From Candidatus Poribacteria bacterium (GTDB lineage Bacteria; Poribacteria; WGA-4E; WGA-3G): a DNA stretch of 15,646 nt. The DNA lies in contig JAPPMR010000775.1 of NCBI GenBank assembly GCA_028818995.1, positions 1-15,646 on the forward strand, in the 5' to 3' direction. The position numbers and the translations under genes were made by a program. The notes beneath the pieces were generated by a model. That model was given only the letters and a program-made list of their open reading frames with translations. It was not told the DNA's origin and searched no databases. Positions 6,891 to 13,370 of the stretch are shown here, one piece after another (the stretch's first letter is position 1; every line of letters begins with the position of its first letter).

Positions 6891-7036
6891 GGTAGAGCGA
6901 AGCGAAACCCAATATGTTAGGACTGAGATACTTTCAAAACTTGCTGGCACTGTTCCTGTGATCTCCTTGTGAAACTACCCAAGTTTGCTTTGAAATCTTG
7001 ATATTGTCGGGTTTCGCTCCGCTCTACCCGACCTAC
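6891..7036. repeat. Inverted repeat pair of 20 bp, with a small hairpin at one arm
   Basis: GGTAGAGCGAAGCGAAACCC at 6891-6910 is the reverse complement of 7009-7028 with one mismatch, enclosing 98 bases. The right arm is also inside a smaller inverted repeat, GTCGGGT (7006-7012) with ACCCGAC (7026-7032). It lies downstream of the DUF4097 gene, which ends at 7120. There is no coding potential inside and no T tract that would make it a terminator. It resembles a short non-autonomous element or paired copies of one REP-like sequence. Confidence 0.65.
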
Positions 7037-7119
7037 GAATTTTAGATTTTATCAAACCAATTACCACTTACAATTAAAACGTTATAATGTCTATTATTTT
7101 CTACTTTTGATTATGTATC

Positions 7120-8520
7120 TTACTGCGTATCGTCGTCCACATTGCTACATTTTAAATTTATATCGCCTCCAACGCTACGGAGTGTTAAGAGAGGACCATC
7201 ACCGTTAATGATGCCCCGCAATTGCCATTCTTTTGGAGTTTCCTGACCGACTCTAATGACCGGAAGTTCGGATTTAATGTCGCCACCAATACTTCTGGCA
7301 TCAAGTTTCGCTAAAATCTCCGACATCAGTGAAACATTAATATCGCCACCGGCTGATTCTAAGGTCCAATCATCTTGGGGTTGTCCGAACATATTGGCAA
7401 CGATAGAACCGCCAGCAGTTTTGGCTATAACAGGACCATCATTGTCCAAACTTATACTTCCACCTGAAGTTTCAACAGTTGCCCCACCCTTGCATCGGAT
7501 TAGCTTAAGGGTACCACCAGATGTTTCAGCAGAAATTGCACCAACTACATCAGTACATCGCACATTCCCACCAGATGTGATCGCGTCAACTTTACCGATA
7601 TTCTCGTTTATCTCAATGTTGCTTCCAAAGGATTCGACACGAACATCACTTTTACATTTTGTCAATTTGACGTTCCCAAAACCGGTGTGTCCAAAAACAG
7701 TACCTGTAACATTCTCAAACTGAAGTTTACCCTTACCTGTTCTACTTTGGACTATTCCGTTTGTATTAGTAACAGATATATCCCCATTTGCAGTTTTCAA
7801 AAAAACGTCGTAATTGGTTTTTGGAATCGTAATCTCAAAATGAATGTTCATCCGATCTACAATTTTTTTCCAGTCCTGTTTTTCCTCATTGAACTTTCCG
7901 CTGATCTGAAGTTCCTGTTCCTGTTCGCTAAAGTTTACCTGAAAGTCTTTGAGAATTTCAGTGGCGTTTCTATCTGCCTTTAACTGTGCGGAGCGACGGA
8001 CGATGATGTTGACGACTTCACTCTCTGCTGTTCGAAGGTCTATTGCCCCCAGATCTGTATCAAGCACGAGTTTTTCATTAGGACCCACGTTGAACGATTC
8101 ACTGATGTCATCTAAAGTTTCCACGGATAAAAATTCAGGCATAGATTTGCGAATTAAAACACCTATTTTACCCTCTCTCAGTTCTTCACCGATATTCTCA
8201 ACAAATTTTTTGCCAAGAATATTGGTCATCATACTTTTTAAATCAGATGATATTCCTATTCCCTCACTCAGGTAAGCCGCGAGATGGCTACAGGCAATAC
8301 TTATTTCACTAAAAGTCGCATCCTCTGGCAATGGATCAAAAAGCCCCTCTGGTACAGCATTGATCTCACGTAGTCGAGTCAAGACCTTATTAAATTGGGA
8401 GATGCATCTATTTTCTCCATCCTTATGTGCTTCAGTCAATATAGAATCTTCTGCGATTTCTGCTGTCTGTTCTAATATCTGAAAGAGTCCGCGAATTTCT
8501 TGTTGTCGTTCTTGTTGCAT
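7120..8520 (-). CDS. Cytoplasmic DUF4097-type beta-solenoid protein
   Basis: A 466-residue protein without signal peptide or membrane segment. Residues 1-150 are mainly helical and acidic and match nothing I recognise; they include C39 and C77 but no zinc-binding anti-sigma motif. From about residue 243 the protein is a DUF4097-like solenoid: turns begin TANGDI, TGKGKL, TGFGNV, SFGSNI, TSGGNV, TSGGTL, TSGGSI, TAGGSI, SAGGDI, SIGGDI, SVGGDI. The first six turns are each exactly 18 residues (243-350), the next are 17, 21 and 21, and one 39-residue turn precedes the last. DUF4097 proteins are often called putative adhesins, but lack of export signals argues against that here. It follows the sigma-factor gene by 75 bases, with AGAGG eight bases before the ATG, so the two form an operon. 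A regulatory partnership is inferred, not shown. Confidence 0.8.
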   Translation of the reverse strand: MQQERQQEIRGLFQILEQTAEIAEDSILTEAHKDGENRCISQFNKVLTRLREINAVPEGLFDPLPEDATFSEISIACSHLAAYLSEGIGISSDLKSMMTNILGKKFVENIGEELREGKIGVLIRKSMPEFLSVETLDDISESFNVGPNEKLVLDTDLGAIDLRTAESEVVNIIVRRSAQLKADRNATEILKDFQVNFSEQEQELQISGKFNEEKQDWKKIVDRMNIHFEITIPKTNYDVFLKTANGDISVTNTNGIVQSRTGKGKLQFENVTGTVFGHTGFGNVKLTKCKSDVRVESFGSNIEINENIGKVDAITSGGNVRCTDVVGAISAETSGGTLKLIRCKGGATVETSGGSISLDNDGPVIAKTAGGSIVANMFGQPQDDWTLESAGGDINVSLMSEILAKLDARSIGGDIKSELPVIRVGQETPKEWQLRGIINGDGPLLTLRSVGGDINLKCSNVDDDTQ

Positions 8521-8595
8521 TTGAAATACCTCTGAATGTAAACGCTAAATTTGTCAATTCGTCCTGATTAACTTCAATCACTGAACAATTCAAAC

Positions 8596-9180
8596 CTACA
8601 ATACATCTCCATATCCTCGTTTTTCTAAAAGCGATTTTAACAATTCTTTTGCTTTGTGGAGTCGCCATTTCACCGTTGTTAACGGAAGCGATAAAAATTC
8701 TGCGATTCGTTTCTGTGGCATATCTGCCCAATAATAAAGTTTAACAACCTCCTGAAATTCAGTGGGTAAGGAGTTAATTGTATCTCTGACTGCCTCATGA
8801 GTGGATTCTTGAACTAAAATTTGTGCAGGATCAGAAGAAGCAGGATCCGCCTCAATTCGCAATTCGGCATCTTCATCTTCATGAAGTTGAAATTTGCTTG
8901 CTCGCTTTATGAAGCGCAGCGCGCGGTTACGTGTAATTGAATAGAGCCACGAACCAAATCTGTTTAAATTATCCAGTTGCGGAAGTGCCTCAAAAGCAAG
9001 CAGAAAGGCATCTTGGACGATATCTTCTGCCTCGGTAGGGTCTCGGACAATTTGTTGAGCCACCGTTAGCATTGCTCGTTGATACCGTAAAACCAATTCA
9101 TCAAATGCTTTGAGATTGCCTGCAAGCACTGCAATTATCAGTTCCGCATCTTCGGTATCTTTCAATTCTTCTGTGCTCAT
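8596..9180 (-). CDS. ECF-type RNA polymerase sigma-70 factor
   Basis: A 194-residue alternative sigma factor that directs RNA polymerase to a specific promoter set. Region 2 spans about residues 24-93, with 'DPTEAEDIVQDAFLLAFEAL' (2.1-2.2, core binding) and 'RFGSWLYSITRNRALRFIKR' (2.3-2.4, -10 recognition). Region 4 spans about 130-182, with 'INSLPTEFQEVVKLYYWADMPQKRIAEFLSLPLTTVKWRLHKAKELL', a helix-turn-helix for the -35 element. The linker is short and acidic, with no region 3, as in ECF factors. The start chosen is ATG at 9180 because AAAAGGAG lies ten bases upstream; an in-frame ATG at 9216 would place that site inside the coding region and add 12 atypical residues. The gene is followed by a DUF4097 protein instead of a recognisable anti-sigma factor. 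Target promoters are unknown. Confidence 0.93.
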   Translation of the reverse strand: MSTEELKDTEDAELIIAVLAGNLKAFDELVLRYQRAMLTVAQQIVRDPTEAEDIVQDAFLLAFEALPQLDNLNRFGSWLYSITRNRALRFIKRASKFQLHEDEDAELRIEADPASSDPAQILVQESTHEAVRDTINSLPTEFQEVVKLYYWADMPQKRIAEFLSLPLTTVKWRLHKAKELLKSLLEKRGYGDVL

Positions 9181-9190
9181 CAAACAATTT

Positions 9191-9198
9191 CTCCTTTT
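9191..9198 (-). promoter_or_regulatory. Ribosome binding site deciding the sigma-factor start
   Basis: AAAAGGAG on the minus strand is ten bases before the ATG at 9180. It supports that start over the in-frame ATG at 9216, which has no comparable site before it. Confidence 0.7.
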
Positions 9199-9267
9199 CC
9201 TACATATTAGAGACATTATTGTCCGAAAAGGATAGTATTTGCTGTTTTTACTGCAAGATGCGATACT

Positions 9268-9320
9268 GAAAAAAAATAAAAAATTTGCAGGATTTCAGGT
9301 ATTCCTATCAATCCTGCAAA
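9268..9320 (-). terminator. Strong intrinsic terminator after the EamA-like gene
   Basis: On the minus strand TTTGCAGGAT (9311-9320) and ATCCTGCAAA (9284-9293) make a perfect ten-base stem with a 17-base loop, followed at once by a run of 14 T with one A. It begins 76 bases after the stop of the EamA-like gene at 9397 and separates that gene from the sigma-factor unit. A nearby direct repeat, ATCATCTGG at 9322-9330 and 9363-9371, with an inverted CCAGAT at 9345-9350, lies between gene and terminator. Confidence 0.85.
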
Positions 9321-9396
9321 CATCATCTGGACAACACTTCTTAACCAGATAATTGGCGTGAAATCATCTGGTTCAGCGAGATATTTTATTTTCGCG

Positions 9397-9873
9397 CTAA
9401 GAGCCAGGTTTAAAAAATGTTACTAAGCATCCACCTGCCGCTGCAAGCAAAATCCCAAGTACAAATTGCCAACGGATAGCACCCCAACCACCTTCAGGTG
9501 GATGTGACAGCGTCGCAACTATAGCATTTACAATTGGCGCTCCCGCGAAAACAATAGACATCACAACCGCTGGTCTCCCTTTCGCACCGAATGCAAGCAA
9601 CACACCAAAAGCACCGACAGCACCGACGACCCCCGCAAGAAAAGACCAAGATACACCTTTCCCTGTGAAAGACCATTCAGCTCCATTTACCATGAGCATT
9701 ACGACAGAACCGATCACGGCCACCAAGAGATATGCAAGACCGACAAAGAGAAATGCTTTATAACGCCCATGCACTGCATCTGCCATAGACAATTGACCTT
9801 TATGAAGAAAAACTCCGTAGAGTCCCCAGGATGCGACGGTCATCACAACGAAAATTATCCACGTTTTAACCAT
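9397..9873 (-). CDS. Small EamA/DMT-like membrane protein
   Basis: A 158-residue integral membrane protein with five predicted helices (about residues 4-22, 39-63, 76-96, 101-121, 136-153). 'WGLYGVFLHKG' near the start, the glycine/alanine-rich third helix 'VVGAVGAFGVLLAFGAKGRPAVVMSIVFAGAPIVNAIVA', and a last helix of the 'FVLGILLAAAGGCLVTF' type match one half of a drug/metabolite transporter of the EamA superfamily. A full EamA protein has ten helices; single-repeat members must pair to work. The substrate is unknown. AAGGTG eight bases before the ATG supports the start. The gene is alone, bounded by a repeat-filled spacer upstream and a strong terminator downstream. Confidence 0.7.
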   Translation of the reverse strand: MVKTWIIFVVMTVASWGLYGVFLHKGQLSMADAVHGRYKAFLFVGLAYLLVAVIGSVVMLMVNGAEWSFTGKGVSWSFLAGVVGAVGAFGVLLAFGAKGRPAVVMSIVFAGAPIVNAIVATLSHPPEGGWGAIRWQFVLGILLAAAGGCLVTFFKPGS

Positions 9874-9939
9874 AATTTATCACCTTCCTCTTATTATCAT
9901 TAATTCTTATAGTGAAATCTATAATTACTTTTACACTAC

Positions 9940-10274
9940 GGTAGGTGCGGTTCCCAACCGCACCCATAGGCGTCAATTTAGTGGCTGATTTCTTGTTGGA
10001 GGGAAACCTTGTAAGCCCGATTTCTTCTTGTAGGAGCGCCCTCCTGGTCGCGACCAGGTGGCGTAATCAACGGTATGAATCATGGCGAATGCCATACGCG
10101 CATTCGTCTTTAGGCATTCCCGCCTACAGAATGTCCGAGGCGCAATGAATTGCGAGACTACAAACGTAAATATCCTAAAAATCTGACATTTGTTCTTAAA
10201 TTGACGCCTATGCGGTTTCCCAACCGCACCCTACTGGGTCTGGTAAATAGTGCGGTTAGGAAACCGCACCTACC
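9940..10274. repeat. Composite of nested inverted repeats
   Basis: This fills most of the 500-base spacer 9874-10373, which has no credible gene. The outer ends GGTAGGTGCGGTT (9940-9952) and AACCGCACCTACC (10262-10274) are perfect inverted repeats. Inside them CATAGGCGTCAATTTA (9965-9980) pairs perfectly with 10197-10212. Three hairpins of one type are present: GGTGCGGTT/AACCGCACC (9944-9964), TGCGGTT/AACCGCA (10211-10228) and GTGCGGTT/AACCGCAC (10250-10269), with different loops. The centre holds copy B of the dispersed repeat. The structure looks like one short element inserted in another; no transposase is nearby. Confidence 0.8.
9994..10121. repeat. Dispersed palindromic repeat, copy B
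   Basis: This is the core of the composite. Bases 9994-10023 resemble 15532-15558 (TGTTGGAGGG, a short variable stretch, then TGTAA-CCCGATTT). A perfect 16-base palindrome, CCTGGTCGCGACCAGG, lies at 10043-10058. Bases 10066-10121 match copy A in reverse complement except for the centre, which here is only ten bases (10088-10097) and forms ATGGC-GAAT-GCCAT with its flanks. Confidence 0.75.
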
Positions 10275-10373
10275 ATGGGTGTGCACATATTTTCAGATTT
10301 TACTATAAAATCAAGAAAATAAGTAGTATTTAGAGATCTTAAGTATAACAAAACACTCGTAATATAGGAAACG

Positions 10374-11663
10374 CTAAAGATACTTTTTAAACACTTTCAT
10401 AAGCTGCTGTGCAGTAATAACGTCACTGAATTTCTGATGCACATTAGATTTCCCTACTATTCCTAATTGCTTCCGTTTTGATGGGTCTCGAAATAGTTGA
10501 AATATGCCTTCAGCGAGTGCCTCTGAAGATTCAGGTTCTACCAAGAGTCCCCCTTCGGTGGCTTTAACCATCTCTGGAAATGATCCGTGTTGTGGTTGAA
10601 CAACTGGTACTCCATTCGCAAGTGCTTCTAAGATAGATAGACCTTTTGATTCACGGTAAACTGTCGGAACAGAGAAAACATGTAGGCGATTCAAAAAATC
10701 TATCTTTTGTGAACGCGTCACTTCTCCGTAGTGCACAAAACTATCCTGCAATCCCCAAGCATGAATTTGATTAACTAACTCCTCAAAATACGGTTCATCT
10801 TTTTTTCCAAGATACCCCGCGACATGTAGTTCTATGTTATTCGCCCCCAACTCTTTTGTCAGGGTGTAGAATGCACTGACTAAGAGGTGTAATCCTTTTT
10901 CAGGACAAATGCGTGCTAAATAGCCAATTTTAAGGGGTGGAGGTCCTGCTTTCTCAACCAAATTTCCGTGTCCATCCAAGTTCAAACCGAGCGGCACGAC
11001 ATCAATTTTATCAACAGGTACTTTTAGATATTCCTCTGCCATAAATTGTGCATAGTAGTTACAGGGTGCTACAAATCCATCAACATCTGCAGCACGTTCA
11101 GCCAACAAGGTTAAAGCCTTAGTTTTGTAGGGATCAATCAAATCACGAAGAAAAATATCTTCACCTTGAAGTCCACACACAACCGGGACTTCTAAAGCAT
11201 TTTTAATTTCTCTCGTAAAACCTACAAACATGGAGTTAGTCAAATAGATGATATCCGGTTTATCGTCTTCCTGAAGCCATTTGACCAATTTTTCCAACTC
11301 TTTCTTTTGATACCCTTGTTCAGCACTGAGCATAGATACCGTCAACATACCCAAATCCCGTGCATCTGTAGAAGCACTGAATCGCGATAATCCGTTTAAT
11401 AATGATGAATTATCAAGAAGTTTGTCAAATACCCATGGTGTATGCCGAAAGAAAGATAGTTTTTGTTGAAGATATACGTTAATTCCCCCAAAAAAGACGC
11501 GATTCAAACTTACGTTCACTTCATCTGTTCGAGTAGGCGTATAAGTCGGAATCAATGAAACGTTATGTCCCTGTTTCTGTAGCACCGTTGCTACAGTATT
11601 GTCATGGATGCAGGTGCCACAATACATGCCTGCAGCGCCTGCTGTGATATAAGCAACTTTCAT
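10374..11663 (-). CDS. GT-B glycosyltransferase, family 4 type
   Basis: A 429-residue cytoplasmic glycosyltransferase that would move a sugar from a nucleotide-activated donor to an acceptor. The N-terminal Rossmann domain starts 'MKVAYITAGAAGMYCGTCIHDN', a glycine-rich loop with a CGTC motif at 15-18. The C-terminal donor-binding domain shows 'IGYLARICPEKGLHLLVSAF' with R252 and K256 at the phosphate-binding positions, and 'ESKGLSILEALANGVPVV', in which E338 and E346 form the EX7E motif of retaining GT4 enzymes. Length is normal. The donor and acceptor are not readable from sequence. The gene starts 55 bases after the symporter stop codon with no terminator between, so it probably shares that transcript, although its ATG at 11663 lacks a good Shine-Dalgarno sequence. 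No other cell-surface polysaccharide genes are beside it. Confidence 0.9.
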   Translation of the reverse strand: MKVAYITAGAAGMYCGTCIHDNTVATVLQKQGHNVSLIPTYTPTRTDEVNVSLNRVFFGGINVYLQQKLSFFRHTPWVFDKLLDNSSLLNGLSRFSASTDARDLGMLTVSMLSAEQGYQKKELEKLVKWLQEDDKPDIIYLTNSMFVGFTREIKNALEVPVVCGLQGEDIFLRDLIDPYKTKALTLLAERAADVDGFVAPCNYYAQFMAEEYLKVPVDKIDVVPLGLNLDGHGNLVEKAGPPPLKIGYLARICPEKGLHLLVSAFYTLTKELGANNIELHVAGYLGKKDEPYFEELVNQIHAWGLQDSFVHYGEVTRSQKIDFLNRLHVFSVPTVYRESKGLSILEALANGVPVVQPQHGSFPEMVKATEGGLLVEPESSEALAEGIFQLFRDPSKRKQLGIVGKSNVHQKFSDVITAQQLMKVFKKYL

Positions 11664-11718
11664 CTTTTAACTTTTGCTAAGATCAATAAATGTTAACTTG
11701 CAAATCTCCCCTAAGTTG

Positions 11719-13179
11719 TCAATTGATGAAAAACCTTTCAACAGTTTCTGTTGATGGTGGTTTTGTGAGTAAAGAAACAAATATCAAGGTTAATGAAGAT
11801 ACAAGGATGATTACTGCTACAGGCATAATTCCTGTTCCACCAACAGTATATCCGGGTGTTTTCCAGTTGTTGAGAAAGAAATATAACCATAGTAATATGA
11901 CACTAATGATGGATGCCAGAACACCATACTTTGTGCTACGTTTCCAGAAAAGTGCTGCAACAACTATTGGAAATAGTCCAGAAAAACCTGTAAAAGACCA
12001 AATTGCGAGTTTAAAGATACTCGGTGTAGCTATAAGAGAAATGATATAGGTAATGCATAGGACACAGACCACAAATAATCGTCCAAACCATACCTGTTGA
12101 TTTTCTGACATCTGTTCTCGTCCATGTTTGCTAAGGTAAGGACGAATGATGTCGTGTGTAAACATGCTGCCAAGAGAGAGCGATTGTGAATCTAATGAAG
12201 ACATGATTGCCGCAAACACACCCGCTGCTAAAAAGCCTGATAGAATGCCGGGGGCGTATTCACGAATCATCTGAATTAACACATTGTTAACTTGTGGACC
12301 TTCTAAACTCGGAAAACCCACATTGCCCAATATCCCAAGTAACACACTTGGAATCCAAACAATTGCTATACAGATCGGATAGAAAATAATTGGATAGCGA
12401 AAAGTGCTAACATCTTTTGCAGTCAGGCAATGCGAGAAAATATGCGGAAACATTCCAACAGAAAGTGGAATACAAGTGTACGTCAAAAGTTCTAACGGTT
12501 TAATGTGGTTTGCTTGCATCAATAAATTTGTATCAACTTTAGAAAGCGCCTCGGAAAATCCTCCCATACGATTTATAATAACTGCAAAGGCAATACCCCC
12601 GAGTGTCATGAAAACAAGCGTTTGAAACGTATTAACCCATGCTGTGCCACGCATTCCGCTATAGGTTACATAACACAAAACAACAGCACACACCAGTAAT
12701 CCACCTAACCACTGGGGAATCGCGTCCTCAGTTATTGTCGCCAATGTTCCACCGCCTCCCATTACTCCAATAAGTAGATAAGGGATAAGGAGCAGTACGA
12801 GGACGGTAAAAAGAAGTAAACCCAACCTGCTTGATTCCCATCGGTCGCGGAAATACTGTACCTGCGTCATATATCCAAAACGTTTCCCAAGCTTCCATAA
12901 TCGGGTGCCAATAAAGAAGAACACACATGGCACAACAATTGCCGAAGAAGATGCCATCAGTGCAAAAACACCGATGCCTCTGTGGTAAGCCTCGCCGGAT
13001 GCCCCAAGGATAGAAAACGCTGTCATGTTTGTGCCGAAAAGAGTCATCAATAACACAAACCAATTAATGTTACGGCTTGCCACAAAATAGTCTTCACCAG
13101 TTTTTTGGAAAAACTTATGACTTAGAATACCTATGCTTAGCACCAAAGCCAAATAGATAATGATCACCGCAAGGATCAT
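11719..13179 (-). CDS. Sodium:solute symporter (SSS family)
   Basis: A 486-residue inner-membrane symporter with about 13 helices that would take up an organic solute using the sodium gradient. Family marks in order: 'GEDYFVASRNINWFVLLMTLFGTNMTAFSILGASGEAYHRG' (first helices of the LeuT-like core), 'YSGMRGTAWVNTFQTLVFM' (the conserved 'GG.+...W.D..Q' region), and 'AAGVFAAIMSSLDSQSLSLGSMFTHDI', the serine-rich helix that lines the sodium site. The start used is ATG at 13179: GGAGGG ends four bases upstream, and the ATG overlaps the TGA of the small upstream gene (ATGA). A longer frame reaches 13353, but those residues are not SSS-like and overlap the upstream gene. The substrate is unknown; relatives carry pantothenate, proline, sialic acid or monocarboxylates. 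Confidence 0.92.
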   Translation of the reverse strand: MILAVIIIYLALVLSIGILSHKFFQKTGEDYFVASRNINWFVLLMTLFGTNMTAFSILGASGEAYHRGIGVFALMASSSAIVVPCVFFFIGTRLWKLGKRFGYMTQVQYFRDRWESSRLGLLLFTVLVLLLIPYLLIGVMGGGGTLATITEDAIPQWLGGLLVCAVVLCYVTYSGMRGTAWVNTFQTLVFMTLGGIAFAVIINRMGGFSEALSKVDTNLLMQANHIKPLELLTYTCIPLSVGMFPHIFSHCLTAKDVSTFRYPIIFYPICIAIVWIPSVLLGILGNVGFPSLEGPQVNNVLIQMIREYAPGILSGFLAAGVFAAIMSSLDSQSLSLGSMFTHDIIRPYLSKHGREQMSENQQVWFGRLFVVCVLCITYIISLIATPSIFKLAIWSFTGFSGLFPIVVAALFWKRSTKYGVLASIISVILLWLYFFLNNWKTPGYTVGGTGIMPVAVIILVSSLTLIFVSLLTKPPSTETVERFFIN

Positions 13180-13370
13180 TTTTCCCTCCATACGAATTTG
13201 ACCATAAAAAACATAAGTAGCGATGCCGCAAGGCAAAACACAATATGATATAGCAACCCTACTGGTAGTCCTAAAACAAGTTGAGGTGTCCCCCATAACC
13301 AAAAATCGTTGTGGAGAATGAATAGCAACACCAGCAAGCTGTAAAGAACCCATCTAAGTGTAGTTTTCAT
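13176..13370 (-). CDS. Small two-helix membrane protein, DUF3311-like, partner of the symporter
   Basis: A 64-residue protein with two hydrophobic helices (about 5-19 and 38-59) joined by 'HNDFWLWGTPQLVLGLPVGLL'. The 'P.L..GLP....Y' pattern followed by a helix and a basic end fits DUF3311-type proteins, which are often encoded next to sodium:solute symporters. Its ATG at 13370 lies inside the last codons of the TRAP permease gene (17-base overlap), and its TGA overlaps the symporter ATG. Both overlaps support it as a real gene. AAGGAAAG lies about eight bases before the ATG. It probably forms a membrane complex with the symporter; its exact role in the family is not established. Confidence 0.75.
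   Translation of the reverse strand: MKTTLRWVLYSLLVLLFILHNDFWLWGTPQLVLGLPVGLLYHIVFCLAASLLMFFMVKFVWREK
13184..13189 (-). promoter_or_regulatory. Ribosome binding site deciding the symporter start
   Basis: GGAGGG on the minus strand lies four bases before the ATG at 13179. It overlaps the in-frame ATG at 13191, which therefore is less likely as the start. The site lies within the coding region of the DUF3311-like gene, so the two should be translationally coupled. Confidence 0.7.

Noticed and set aside
7256..7723. Open frame of 155 codons on the plus strand
   Set aside because: It is antisense to the repetitive DUF4097 gene. The regular codons of the solenoid repeats leave the opposite strand open, and the translation resembles no protein family.
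9181..9216. Upstream ATG start for the sigma factor
   Set aside because: The ribosome binding site at 9191-9198 would lie within the coding region, and the 12 added residues are unlike ECF sigma N-termini.
9945..10148. Open frame of 67 codons inside the repeat composite
   Set aside because: It runs through several palindromic repeats and changes character at their borders, with no ribosome binding site or family resemblance.
10296..10312. GATTTTA-cta-TAAAATC as terminator of the glycosyltransferase gene
   Set aside because: The stem is perfect but entirely A/T-rich apart from one pair, lies more than 60 bases past the stop, and has no T run after it on the minus strand.
11690..12049. Open frame of 119 codons on the plus strand
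   Set aside because: It is antisense to the 3' end of the symporter gene, whose family match is clear. It has no ribosome binding site and no recognisable domain.
13180..13353. Longer N-terminus for the sodium:solute symporter
   Set aside because: The extra 58 residues overlap the DUF3311-like gene in another frame and do not look like symporter sequence. The ATG at 13179 has its own ribosome binding site and an ATGA overlap.
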